A DNA stretch of 64,000 nucleotides, taken from Benincasa hispida. Taxonomy: Eukaryota; Streptophyta; Magnoliopsida; Cucurbitales; Cucurbitaceae. The notes under the pieces were generated by a model. The model saw nothing but the letters and a program-made list of their open reading frames with translations. It was not told where the DNA came from and did no database searches. Where the stretch lies: positions 37,760,649-37,824,648 of the forward strand of contig NC_052350.1 in NCBI RefSeq assembly GCF_009727055.1, written 5' to 3'. This document shows positions 23,763-34,725 of the stretch, piece by piece (within the stretch, counting starts at the first letter, position 1; every line of letters begins with the position of its first letter). The position numbers and the translations under genes are program-made.

Positions 23763-24070
23763 GGGGATGTATATGTTGTAATTATGTTTTAGATTATCTT
23801 GAAGCCTAATTATGGACTTTAAAGAAACAAGTTCTTGGCTTTTTTATGGGGATCCGATAGTTGTGGAGGTTTAAAGGTCGTTTATCTATTTGTTTAAGTG
23901 GATATACGACATGCTCGTAATGTGGGGAGGGGTTCACATCTTAATTATAACCATTTTAATCATTTTTTAGATAGTAAAATCGTTGTTTGTGGTGTTCATG
24001 TTTTAATTATGAACATTGACAACACGTTTGTAGCTTAAGAGAGGGATCATTCCTCATAATCATTTTAAAC
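23763..24070 (+). repeat. Tandem repeat, continuation after LTR insertion
   Basis: Starts with GGGGATGTATATGTTGTAAT, the same phrase as at 21484. It then repeats motifs of the form CGACATGCTCGTA..GTGGGGAGGGG and AACACGTTTGTAGCTTAAGA, diverged from the units before 21760. Confidence 0.55.
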
Positions 24071-24830
24071 ATTTTGTTTTTTCTATTTCAGGTTGTTCGT
24101 GTAAATTCTTAAAGTTCATTTTTTTGGAGATTGCAAGAAGATTTTGTGAGATGATTACTTAGTTCGGTTTAGTATCTCACTTCTTTTGGCTTAGGGAAAA
24201 TGATTTTTTTTTTTTTGTATAGGGGACTTGTAAGAAGTTAGAAAAGCTCAAATTTAATTGTATATATAGTTTTTGTTCATAAAATTTTATAGCTTGTGTA
24301 TTGAATATTAGACTTATTTTTAAATATACAAGCTTATTTTTGTTATATTTATCCTCAATTGATTTTTTTGAAGATAATTTTTGTTTGTGCGTAATTAGGT
24401 ATTAAGAAAATAAAAATTTGGTTATTTAATTGTTACAAAAAATATATAAAATTACAAACAACTTATGCCAATGCAAATAAACGTTGACAAAAATTTGTCT
24501 ATTGAATTGAAATTTTGTTGTTTAGGACTATGCTTTTTCCGACACAAATTGTAGAGTAAAAACAAGTTTGTATGTTATTTTTAAAGGGGGTCACTCTTCT
24601 TTCTTGAGTCTTCGAGCCATAGTAGGGGGAAAACAAATTGAGAGCCTTATAAACCATTCCGGGTTGTGTAGGCTTAATTAATAGGGTTTTGGATTCATTC
24701 ATGCATGAATAGATTTAGAATCATTCTTAAAATGTACTTCATTTATTGATTGTGATCGGATTTCTTTTTTTTTTTTTTTATTGCAAATCTTATCTTAGGA
24801 GACTATTACGACTAAAGTAACGACCCTTGT

Positions 24831-25513
24831 GTTGGGATCAATGTCCTAAATCTTGTGGGTCTTATAATTGTAATTGTATTGTACAAAAAATTTATTTATC
24901 TAATAAAATAAAAAGGTATTTTATTTATCATTTAGTTGTTTTTATCAACAAAAACCAATAAACTAGATCCAAGGTTATTTTCTAAAGCTTAAACATGTAT
25001 GTAGAGACATACAGACAGATCATATTTAAGTGATAACCTAAACGGTATGTAGTAGATGGATAAGGTTGGATACCTTATCTTGGTGACATGACGAATACAA
25101 CCTACTTTGTAGTTGTTACAATTGTTGTAAAGTGCTATAAATAATATGATCTCGATCATTCATGTGTGACATGTGAGTATGGGTGTTCTATGCAAAGAGT
25201 TTGTATAAGACTGGAATACGAAATGTATAATCTCTCTATATAACACCATTGATAGATGAAGCTTGTATTTCATCAGGATGACCATGGATGACTTGACTTG
25301 AATCCTGAGTGAGTTGTGAACTCCTGCCTATGAAGGCGATCCTTTGATTTATATAGATGAGAATAGTAAGTTTCTCCGACTCAATATGCCTATCATTTTA
25401 GGGCTTCGTCTTACTAGAGAGTTGAGAACACAATTACACAAGAAGGAATTCACTTCTTCTCTATAGTTAGAGACTGTAGATAAATTGCTCCCTTAAGAGT
25501 TGATTCCAAGACT
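24831..25513 (+). repeat. Family A LTR, 5' part only
   Basis: Starts at a clear TGTTGGGATCAATGTCCTAA and follows the family A consensus through AAGTGATAACCTAAACGG. It stops abruptly after TTGATTCCAAGACTT at 25513, where the family C module begins. Confidence 0.75.
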
Positions 25514-26490
25514 TATTTGACGTAGTTTGATATGAGATTTGATAACTAAGGATTTGGAGAATTTGAAAGATTTGGAATTTAGAAATTTAGAATTTAATAG
25601 GATATTTTGATTTATTGGTTTTAATATGAAATTTGAAGTTTGAAACAATATATATATGAGAAGAAAAAGCGCAAAAGCACAAATATTTAAAATTGATACA
25701 CTTGAATATCATGCTTATAAAATGAAACACATAGGTTTTACTTTAAAATAAGTTACTGAAAGCATGTTGATTGATATTAGATATATTGTCGACACATTTG
25801 AATGTGGATTATTATAAGATATACTGTTAATATACTACATTTTAAGTGAAATACACATGCTTTTCTTCAAAATAATATACTAAATGCACATTGATTGTTG
25901 TTAGATATACTATATTTGAGAAAGTGAATAAAAAAAATGAAGATTTGCTATCTCCCAAGCATGATTTATGTACAAAACATTTGTTCTTAGGTTTCAGGAA
26001 CACATGTAAATCTTATTATTTTTTTCTTCCTTCTTGTTCTCCTAATTGTATTTCGAATTTTAAAACTCACACTATGAAAAAGAGACGATGATCGATAGAG
26101 AAAATAAAATCACAAGAAATTGAGAGAAGAAGAAAGGGCAAGCAGAATGAAAAATCATGCCGGATAGATAGAAGAACAAAATACAATTCACAACAACAAT
26201 TAAAAAAGAAAACCTCACTCGTAAGAATAAAAAAAATTCACGCACAGCATTGTAGAAAAGGAAAAGAAAAAGAAAATGATTAAAAAAAAACAGAGAGAGA
26301 GAAAGAAGGAAAGAAAAAGAAAATTGCAAAAAAGCAAAAAATAAATAAAAAAATAAAAGAAGAAAAATATGCGAGGGATAACCATGAGAAAAAAAACCTG
26401 GCATGTTTATTTTGCTATAGATGCAAAAGTTTAAACACTCAAGGTAGAATTATAAATACACAATTATATTTAGCTACCCAGTACAATTTC
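25514..26490. repeat. Family C module, copy 1
   Basis: Aligns along its whole length and in the same orientation with 30797-31850. Shared blocks are ATTTGACRTAGTTTGATATG, TATATATATGAGAAGAA, GATTTGCTATCTCCCAAG, the long purine tract and GATGCAAAAGTTTAAA. Copy 2 lies inside the TSD-bounded element 28659-32614, so this is probably a fragment of the same LTR family. The ORFs inside (25891-26091, 26072-26404) are low-complexity. Confidence 0.7.
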
Positions 26491-26604
26491 CCTAAATTTT
26501 ATCTATGGTGTTCTCTTTAATATTTATCTATGACAATTTTTTAGAAAAAATATTTCAGATTTTGTTACCACGTTATTTTTGAAATATGATTATCATTAGA
26601 CTTA

Positions 26605-26815
26605 TTTTTAAATATAGAAAAATAAACTAAAATATTTACACGATATAGCAAAATTTTAGAACTATCAATGATAGACGTTGATAGACTTCTATCAGTGTCT
26701 ATCAATATCATTGATAGAAGTCTATCAGTGTCTATCAACGTCTATCATTGATACTTCTAAAATTTTGCTATATTTTGTAAATATTTTCAACAGTTTTATC
26801 ATTTGAAATAATTTC
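26605..26815. repeat. Fold-back MITE
   Basis: Two arms of about 100 bases are near-perfect inverted copies. The left arm runs through TATAGCAAAATTTTAGAA and CAATGATAGACGTTGATAGA, and the right arm carries the complement, ending in TTCTAAAATTTTGCTATA. The centre is built of repeated CTATCA/TGATAG words. A transcript would form one long hairpin. Related but diverged copies are at 49072-49314 and 27530-27597. Confidence 0.8.
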
Positions 26816-26847
26816 CCTAACAATAATAACAATTAAAAAAATTAATT

Positions 26848-27136
26848 AGACCCTATTTGGTTCTATTTGGATTTTTGTTTTTAGTTTTTGAAAATTATAA
26901 ACACCTCTTTCACCTCTAAATTTATTGCTTTTATGTCTAATTTTCATCTATGTTTTCAAAAATCAAGTCAAATTTTGAAAAATAAAAAAATAGTTTTTAA
27001 AATATTTGTTTTTTGAAGTTAGAATTTGACTAAGAATTCAACTATTTTATTTAAGATTGATACAAACCATGATAAGAAAATGGAGAAATATACTAAACTT
27101 TCAAAAATAGGAAACAAAAAATAAATGGTTAACAAA
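26848..27136. repeat. MITE, TTTGGTAACCATTT family
   Basis: The interior shares order and wording with 10557-10860 (CACCTCTAAATTT, CAAGTCAAATTTTGAAAA, TTTGACTAAGAATTCAACTA). It ends AAATGGTTAACAAAGG, a degraded right TIR. It lies just left of the transporter gene scrap. Confidence 0.65.
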
Positions 27137-27159
27137 GGCAGCTTTAATAATATTAACAA

Positions 27160-27308
27160 ACTTGTTGATTTTATCCATCTGGCTCTATTTTTAGTAGTTT
27201 GGTTGTACCTTCTTTGTTCGCTTCCAATCAATTATGACAGACAAAAAGCAACACTCCCTCGACAACTCCAACCAATCGGCCACCATCGATTCCTCTATCA
27301 AGTCATAA
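27160..27308 (+). pseudogene. 5' fragment of the polyamine transporter gene
   Basis: Bases 27234-27305 (MTDKKQHSLDNSNQSATI, then DSSIKS and a stop) align with the first 24 or so codons of the intact gene at 55631 ([20 protein letters not shown]..). The similarity reaches upstream of the ATG: CTTGTTGAT and GGCTCTATTTTTAG have counterparts before 55631. Homology stops at about 27305, before any membrane segment. It is a non-functional scrap, left by an element that carried the gene's 5' end or by truncation of a duplicate. Confidence 0.8.
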
Positions 27309-27529
27309 TAAATGAGAAATTTCTTCTCATCTACAATGAAATAAACGTTTTATTTGTTGAAGTGCCATAGATTGACGAAGAAAAAGAAAATTATCTAATA
27401 TTTGATATTTAAGAAGGCGTAGGTATACTGAAAGATCGGAATATAGTATCCTAAAATTATAAAGGGCAAAAGAAATTAATAGTTAGATTTCATGATTGTT
27501 TAAAAATTATAAAATAGGGACAGTTGCAA
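27309..27529. other. Spacer, no gene seen
   Basis: No feature recognised. Confidence 0.4.
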
Positions 27530-27597
27530 ATATAGACATTAGACTCAAAATATTAGTCGATATAATATAATGTAAAAAATTACAAATATGACCAAAT
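27530..27597. repeat. MITE end fragment (49072-type)
   Basis: Starts GGGACAGTTGCAAATATA, the same as the reverse complement of the right TIR of the MITE at 49072-49314. It is cut off by the LTR that begins at 27598. Confidence 0.6.
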
Positions 27598-28562
27598 TAA
27601 TCAATATTCATTAACTACCGAGTCACACCACTATAGCTCGATAGTTGCATTCTCCTCACTGTAGATATATTTGTATTCACTTGATTTAACCATAATCAGT
27701 AAGTCGGCCCTTCATAGGTTGTTCGTAATCACAACTGGGTCAAAATGTTGTTTTACCCCCGAAATTACATCATGCTCCTTAAATTCCACTTATCCTCTAA
27801 TGAACAATTGATTTTTTATCCAATCACTAAACCAGATCTCTCTCGGGCCAATGAGAGGGTGGGGTCCCTTGTTCAAGACCTGAATTCAAAACTTAATAGA
27901 ACAACCTTTCTTCTATCCCTAAATCAGGTAGGCATGAATTCTATCTTGCACCCTATGTCCCCAACTATCTACCCGATCTTACCCCTAAAATGGGAGCTTA
28001 TTGAGCCAACGCTATTGAACCAACCATCATCAATGCAAATCTAAGGATAATCTTGAATAAATAGGAGTCATAGTTAGCTCAAGATTAAGATCGAGTTACC
28101 TAGGTCATCTAAGCGAAATAGTCAGTCTTAAACAGTAAACAGCGTTATCAAGTAAGAGTGACTTATTTCTTGGTCCGATCTTACGCAAACTCATTGCGTA
28201 GGACGCCTCCACTCCTCATGTTCATACATGAACGAATCAGGATCACTTCATTTGTAGTACCTTACAGTAACTACAGACTGGTCATATCCAATAGTGTTAC
28301 CAGAATAAGGTACCCAACCTTATTCTTATACTGTAGACCGCTTTGTCTATTTACTCGAACTTGATCCATCTTTATGTCTCCACATAAAGTTCAAGTATTC
28401 ATATAATAGCCATCGATCTTAGTTTATTGGATTTAGTCTTTACAATTGTAATTTACAAATTCAATAACAACTTTATCGAATAAACGTTGAATAACACCTT
28501 TATTAATAATAAAAAAATGTTTAACTTCACAAACGGCAAGTTTTAGGACATACAACCCAACA
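27598..28562 (-). repeat. Family A LTR, 5' half (minus orientation)
   Basis: Closely matches 22790-23758 and 1893-2776. The right end ACATACAACCCAACA is the complement of a good TGTTGGG LTR start. Confidence 0.8.
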
Positions 28563-28658
28563 TAAATAACATGCTTTGAAGGGGAAGAAGAGACTTATCT
28601 TTGAAGACTTTCTTCTTGGAAATCCTCCCCACATCATGAACTTTTCGTACTATGAACT
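28563..28658 (-). repeat. LTR-like fragment, left part
   Basis: AACATGCTTTGAAGGGGAAG.. resembles the 3' part of a minus-strand family A LTR (compare 37790-37870). It continues at 32615-32892 after the element inserted at GAACT. Confidence 0.45.
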
Positions 28659-29214
28659 TGTAACGACCCGACTTTTCATGATCTCTAACATGGGTCGTCG
28701 CTTCATAATTACACATTTACATTCAAAACTTGTGACCTCTGAAGTAAAATTATTTAAAACAAGAATGACACTTCAAATCATTTTATCAAATCAATAACTA
28801 AACAAATGAATAAAACTATTGTTCGGGATTCCTTAAAAACATTTACGAAAAATAACAAATAAAACATTAAAATTTTTTGTCTTACATCAAGTTCCCGATT
28901 AAGACTTTTAAATAACTTGAAAATATAAACTGAGCAGAAGCAATTTTCTTGTCCCATATGGCATGGTCACGGGTTCCTTTTTTGTCATTCGTCAGTCTGT
29001 TACTGTCCTTACTTAAAAAACATAAAATAAGAAAGGATGGGTACAAAAATATTTAGTAAGTGAACCACTACTGGGCCATCTAGGTAATATGTTAATCTTC
29101 CTATTTAGGCGAGAGTGTACAACCTATAGCATATCAGTCGTGGTGAACTCGAAGAGATCACAACTCAATCAACATGATCCCGAAGAAAACACATACCAAT
29201 TATAGGCATGTATC

Positions 29215-29500
29215 CTGAAGGTATACATATCAGTCGTAGGTGTGTCCTGAGGAAGCACACGTCAGTCATAGATGTATACCTGAAGGTACACATATCAGTC
29301 ATAGGTGTGTCTCGAGGGAGCACACGTCAGTCATAGACATATACCTGAAGACACATATTAGTCATACGTGTGTCTCAAGAGAGCACACTTCAGTCATAGG
29401 TGTATACCTGAAGGTACACAAAACATTCATAAATATGAATCCGAGAGTGTACATAACAGTCATAGGTGTGAACCCGAAGGAACACACAATCAGTCGTAAG
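29215..29500 (+). repeat. Minisatellite with ~58-bp compound unit
   Basis: Alternates two related ~29-base half-units: CACATATCAGTCATAGGTGT with GTCTCGAGGGAG, and CACACGTCAGTCATAGAT with GTATACCTGAAGGTA. About five compound units become progressively diverged to the right. A 121-codon frame is open across it (29240-29605) with a repeated HISHRCVSREHTSVI-like peptide. This looks like a by-product of a unit length compatible with an open frame, not a gene. Confidence 0.8.
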
Positions 29501-30309
29501 GCGTACATTGCCCTAATAAGAAGGTTTAACTACTACCTTATGTACTTAGCATGCATTAGTCAACATATATATACCTTTTCATTATCACAATCGTTTAACT
29601 CATGAAAATTTACCAAAATGCCCTCGGTCATCATATCATAAATTTTCGATCAAAACAATTCATAATATTAAATTAAATAGTCTTATCATCATCATAAGGT
29701 TGGGGCGACTAGTTTGATGGTGAATCAGTAGTAAAACACTTACCTCAGATTGAAATACCAAAATTAATCCAAGAAATCAATCTCCAACAAAAACTTGAAT
29801 TAACGTTCCTAACATAGAAACACACTCTTCAATGTCATCCCAAACACATAAATTTTATATCAACAAATTTAAATTCATTCTAAAATTCTCCAATAACTTA
29901 CCAAACGATTTGTTTGCTCCAAATTTATTCCAAACTTCACCAATTTGGGATACTATAATATGAATTAGATTTCCTTTTTGAATATGACATTTTCTCTAAT
30001 TAGAAAATTTACGTTTTAATTAATTAGAAATTCATAATTTAATTAACTTGGGGATCCATATTCTAATTGAATTAGAAATTCCACAATCTAACTAAATTAG
30101 AAATTCCATAATCTAATTAATTTAAATCAAATCTAAATTTCTTTTATCAGCTCAATTTAAATTAGGGGCAATTGCAACTTTAATAAAAATAAATAAATTA
30201 AAATTTTGGAGCGTGCCTCTAGTTTATGTTTTTTTGCAAACATGAGTAAATCCCACTCATACACCCATGATTCACTGACTTCCACCTAGAATTTGCTTGT
30301 TATTTGATT
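29501..30309. other. Non-coding interior of family C element
   Basis: AT-rich, with repeated AATTAGAAATTCC words at 30000-30110. No gene seen. Confidence 0.45.
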
Positions 30310-30770
30310 TATATATGATTGTTATGTGATTATTATCTTATTTTCATTTGATATTTATTGTTATATGATTGCTATCTGATTACTATATGATATACTAATT
30401 ATCAATGATATTGATTGTTGTCTGATTACTATTTGATTACTATTTGATATTGATTGTTATCTAATTGCTATCTTATACTGATTTTCTATCTAATGGTTGT
30501 TTAATTAATTGCTATTTGATAATGAATATTTTTTATTGTCAATGATACCAAATGCTATCTTATTGTTATGTAATTAATATCTAATACTAATTATCAATCA
30601 TTCAGATTGCTATATAATAATGATTGTCAAATTGTCAATGATATTGATTATTACATGATTGTTGTCTGATACTAATTGCTATTTGATTGCTATCTAATTG
30701 CTAGATGATACTGAGTACTTTGTGATTGCTATCTGATAATCATGCAATTTCTATTTGATATTTGGAGCCA
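30310..30770. repeat. Degenerate ~11-bp minisatellite
   Basis: Dozens of imperfect units of the form TGATTGCTATC or TGATTACTATT, in places enlarged with ATTGATATTGAT words. The period is close to one helical turn. Confidence 0.75.
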
Positions 30771-30796
30771 TAATTGGGATAATTGATCAAATAATT

Positions 30797-31850
30797 ATTT
30801 GACATAGTTTGATATGCGATTTGATAATTGAGGATTTAGAGAATTTAAAAATTTTGGAATTTAGAAATTTAGAATTGAATTAGGAAATTTTAATTTATTG
30901 CTTTTAATATGAAATTTGAAGTTTGAAACAATATATATATGAGAAGAAGAAGAGGAAAAATACACATGTTTAGAATTGATACACTTGGAATATCATACTT
31001 ATAAAATGAAACACACATATTTTACTTTAGAATAAGTTACTGATTGAATGTTGATTAATATTAGATATATTGTTGACATAGTTGAAATATTAATTATTGT
31101 AAGATATAATATTAATATACCACATTTTAAGTAAAACACACATGCTTTACGTCAAAATAATATACTAAATGCACATTGATTGTTGTTAGATATACTAAAT
31201 TTGAGAAAATAAATACAGAAAAATGAAGATTTGCTATCTCCCAAGTATGATTTATGTACCACACATATTATTATAACCTTATTCTTTGGTCTTAGATACA
31301 CGTGTAAATCTTATTATTTTTTTCTTCCTTTTTGTTCTCCTAGTTGTATATTTAAATTTTAAGACTCACACTATAAAAAGAGATGATGATCGACAGAGAG
31401 AACAAAATCACAAAGAATTGAGAGAAAAAGAAAGGGCAAGCCGAATAAAAGATCATGCCGGATTGAGAGAAGAACAAAATACGATTCATGCAACATCTAG
31501 AGAAGAGAAGAACAAAAATTATGTGAGAAAAAACCACAACAATAATTAAAAAAGAAAGAAAAACCTCGTAAGAAATAAAAAACATTCACGTACAACATTG
31601 TAAAAAAGAAAAAGAAAATGAAAATTAAAGAGAGAGAAGGAAAGAAAAAGAAAAATGATAAAAAAGGAAAAAGGAAAAAAAGAAAAANGAAAAAAAAAAA
31701 AAAAAAAAAAAAAAAAAGAAGAAGAAAAATACGCAAGTGATAACAAGGAAAAAAAAATCTAGCATGTTTTTTTTTTCTATCGATGCAAAAGTTTAAAAAC
31801 TCAAGCTACAATTACAAATATACAATTATATTTGACGTACCTAATATAAT
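30797..31850. repeat. Family C module, copy 2
   Basis: Same module as 25514-26490, in direct orientation about 5.3 kb away. It contains a near-pure purine run at about 31560-31740 with a single undetermined base at 31688. The lone ORFs (31286-31549, 31352-31585) are products of low complexity. Confidence 0.75.
31560..31740 (+). repeat. Polypurine tract
   Basis: Mostly A and G for about 180 bases, including an A-run of more than 25 at 31691-31717. N at 31688 marks unresolved sequence. The corresponding tract in copy 1 is 26245-26400. Confidence 0.85.
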
Positions 31851-32614
31851 TTTTCTTTAAATTAATTATCTTCTCTAATTTGGATCAAACTCTAAATTTA
31901 AAGAAGATAAAATTTAAAACCACAATTTCTCATTTTCCTTCATAAATTTTAAATTTCTTTTAATTTTCAAAATTTTAATTCTTTTCCTTTTTTTATATTC
32001 AAATCTTTATCTAAAATTTTTTTCTAATATATTTTATATACTTCACCACTTAATAAAATGGAGTCTTTTTAAATATAAAAGATATTTAAAAATATTTACA
32101 ATTTATAGTAAAAATTTACAAAATTACAAGCACTTTTGGAATTTTCTGTTATAAAGTGTAAATATTTTTTTGAGAAATTTCTATTTATAAGAATTTTCCT
32201 AATAAAATTGAATTATCTTTTTATAACCCAATTTTGACTATAAATGTAACTCCAATTAATGCAAAATAATTTAATTGAAATTAATTTAGCAAGTTAATTA
32301 AATTTCAACTTCCACATTTATTTATCCAATTTTCTTCAAATAAATTTCAAAATTTCCAAATAATAAGATATGCATAATTAAATGTCCCCTTCTTTTCCTC
32401 TTCTTTTCAAACTTCAACTCCAAACTAAAGTAGGTTTCCAGATAAATTAATCCAATTTTTCCTTAAATTGATTTAAAATTCCAAATCTTTACATATCATT
32501 TAAATTAAATAGCTTACCTCCTAAATTCAATTTTGGCCTCAATTTAACAAAATAATGCTCAAACAATTTAAGATAATTTTTTACAAAAATTACATGAAAA
32601 TTTGGGGTGTTATA
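31851..32614. other. Right part of the family C element
   Basis: AT-rich, no ORF of note, ending AAATTTGGGGTGTTATA. Confidence 0.45.
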
Positions 32615-32892
32615 GAACTTCTCTCTATAACTCAAAACTTCTTCTAAGAACACGAACAAGCACCAAGGTACTACCGCTAAGCCTTTCTTGCTATTTTAAG
32701 GACAACAAACAGGATGATGGGATCCTTCTTGTTTTTTAAGATAAAAGAGAAAAAATCAGAGAGACTTGAGAGTGAAAATTTGAGACAGAATTCCTCTTGT
32801 GTGAGAGTTATTTTCCTTGTTGTATCTTCTGTAGCTCTTACAGAATTAACAAACTTCCCCCCACTCCAAAGAAATATGAGAGGAGTTATTTT
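32615..32892 (-). repeat. LTR-like fragment, right part
   Basis: Direct continuation of 28563-28658 once the inserted element is removed. The 70-codon ORF at 32714 has no recognisable domain. Confidence 0.4.
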
Positions 32893-34225
32893 TGTTGGGA
32901 TATATTCTCTAAAGCTTCATAGTTAATAAGTTATTTGAAATAATGGTCGATTATTTTATATATGCAATTATCGATTGAGGAAAGATTCAAGGTTATTTTA
33001 TGTAATTTGAATAGTATATGGTAGATATACAGAGAGATCATGTTCAAAAAATAGCCTAAATGGTATGTATTATATGGATAAGATTGGGTATCTTATTCTG
33101 GTGACACTACAGATACAATCCACTTTGTAAATGTTACAAATAATTTAATCCAAATCGTTCATGTGGAGACATGCGAGTGAGAGTATCTTGTATAAAGAGT
33201 TTGTATAAGACCAGACCGTGAAATGATTAATCTCTCTTTATAACACCGTTGACTAAAGAGATTAACATCTCATATGATAACCATAGGTAACTCGACCTCA
33301 ATCCTGAGTGAGTTATGAACTCTTGTCTATGAGGGTAGTCCTTTGATTTGTATGGGTGAGAGTGCCATGAATCACCGACTCAATAATCCTACCATTTCAG
33401 AGATTTGTCCGAGTAGGAAGCTGGGAATATAGCTACACAAGATGGAATTTACTCATTCTCGTCTTTAGGGTAAGTAGATCAATTATTCTCTAAAGTGTTG
33501 ACTTCGAGTCTTGAACAATGGGACCACTCCCTCTCATTGGCCCAAGAAGGTTTTGTTTATGGAAGAACCATAAATAAGTTGTTCATTAGAGGATCAGAGA
33601 GACTTAAGAAGAAAGAGGTAACTATAAGAGTAAAATAGTAATTTGACCCAAATGTAGTTACGAGCAATTCGTGAAGGGTTAATTTATTGATAATTGGTTA
33701 TATCCATGGATACAGAAATATATCTATAGTGCGAAGAGCGCAGTTGTGGCTGTTTAGTGGAGTGACCACAATTAATGAATGTTGATTAATTTAATTAAAG
33801 ACTTTAATTAATTAATCTTGTATCATTGGAGCTTCTAATTTGTGAGTCCATTAGGTTCCCTTGCTAACTCACTAAGAATAAACCAAGGAATATTTAGTTT
33901 TGGAAGAATTTGAACTGTTCAAATTATAAGGGAATTTAAGTTAATTATATATGATACAATTAATACATTGTATATGATACAATTAATATAACGTATATAG
34001 ATACATTAGATTATAAAGTTAATTTTGAATGAGATTCAAAGTTAAACAATATAATATGAGAGAATAATGTATGTGAATAAGATCTAAATATTAGATTTAA
34101 TATGAATGAGATTCATATTAAAACTATAGATTAAAATTAATATGAATGAGATTCATACTAAAACTGTAGGTTAAAATTAATATGAATGAGTTTCATGTTA
34201 AAACTATATGTTAAATTTAATATGA
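32893..34225 (+). repeat. Family A LTR, 5' LTR of a broken copia element
   Basis: Begins TGTTGGGATATATTC and follows the family A wording (AAATGGTATGTATTATATGG, CTGGGAATATAGCTACACAA). Between about 33930 and 34225 it degenerates into short repeats of ATGAATGAG..TTCATATTAAAACTAT. It sits directly upstream of copia integrase on the same strand, which ties family A to the Ty1/copia superfamily. Confidence 0.75.
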
Positions 34226-34250
34226 ATGAGTTTCATATTAAAATTTATAC
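34075..34250 (+). repeat. Short tandem repeat, ~45-bp unit
   Basis: Four to five imperfect units of TTAATATGAATGAGATTCAT followed by a TTAAAACTATAGATTAAAAT-like part, ending where integrase homology starts. It probably marks the deletion scar that removed gag, protease and the start of integrase. Confidence 0.7.
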
Positions 34251-34725
34251 ATTTAGATCTTTGTGGTCCAATGAATGTTAAAACTCGAGGAGGATCTAAG
34301 TATTTCATCAGTTTTATTGATGATTATTCTAGATATGGCTATGTTTACTTGATGCATCATAAGTTCGAAACCCTTGAAAAGTTCAAAAAGTATAAGACTA
34401 AAGTTGAGAACTTATTAAGTAAACAGATTAAAACCCTTAGATCAGATCAAGGCAGCGAGTATATGGATTTATAATTTCAGAACTATTTGGTAGAACATGG
34501 AATTCAATTCCAACTCACTGCACCTGGTACACCACAACAAAACGGTGTAGCAAAAAGGAGAAATCAAACCCTGTTAGACATGGTTCATTCAATGATGAGT
34601 TCTGCCTAGTTACCTCTGTTATGTATGCAGTGCAGAGTGTTGTATATATTTTGAACATGGTTCCCTCAAAAAGTGTTTCAGAAATACCATACGAGTTGTG
34701 AAACAAACGTAAAGATAGTTTACGT
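34226..34725 (+). pseudogene. Copia integrase fragment
   Basis: Carries the integrase core: HLDLCGPMNVKTRGGSKYF, then FIDDYSRYGYVYLMH and LRSDQGSEY (first and second catalytic Asp). After a TAA at 34471-34473 it continues GTPQQNGVAKRRNQTLLDMV, where the position usually held by the catalytic Glu (NGVSERRN in relatives) is Lys. A further stop follows at about 34607. Retrotransposon integrases insert the cDNA into the host genome; this one cannot. The zinc-binding N-terminal domain, gag and protease are absent. Confidence 0.85.

Larger units (their letters stand above)
20135..24556 (+). mobile_element. Degenerate CACTA-like element, invaded by LTR A
   Basis: Left end TATTACAAAAATTT and reverse complement of right end CTCTACAATTTGTG both resemble the CACTACAA.. 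terminus of CACTA transposons. Subterminal repeats of the type GACGAAAATT, GCCAACGAAAATTG and TTCCGACA occur near both ends. No exact 3-bp target duplication is visible. Between them lie a possible captured exon (20269-20577), a tandem repeat (21270-21760 and 23765-24060) and a family A LTR (21760-23758). No transposase domain was recognised. The call rests on the ends only. Confidence 0.35.
28659..32614. mobile_element. Family C solo-LTR-like element with perfect 5-bp duplication
   Basis: Starts TGTAACGACCCG and ends GGGGTGTTATA; the ends are imperfect inverted repeats of the TGTAACACCC/GGGTGTTACA type usual for plant Gypsy LTRs. GAACT flanks it at both 28654-28658 and 32615-32619, and removing it joins the flanking LTR sequence smoothly. 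It encodes no gag or pol. It contains two minisatellites (29215-29500, 30310-30770) and the family C module (30797-31850). A very long solo LTR or a large non-coding retroelement derivative fits best. Confidence 0.7.

Noticed and set aside
29240..29605. 121-codon ORF as a histidine-rich repeat protein
   Set aside because: It coincides with a minisatellite inside a non-coding insertion.
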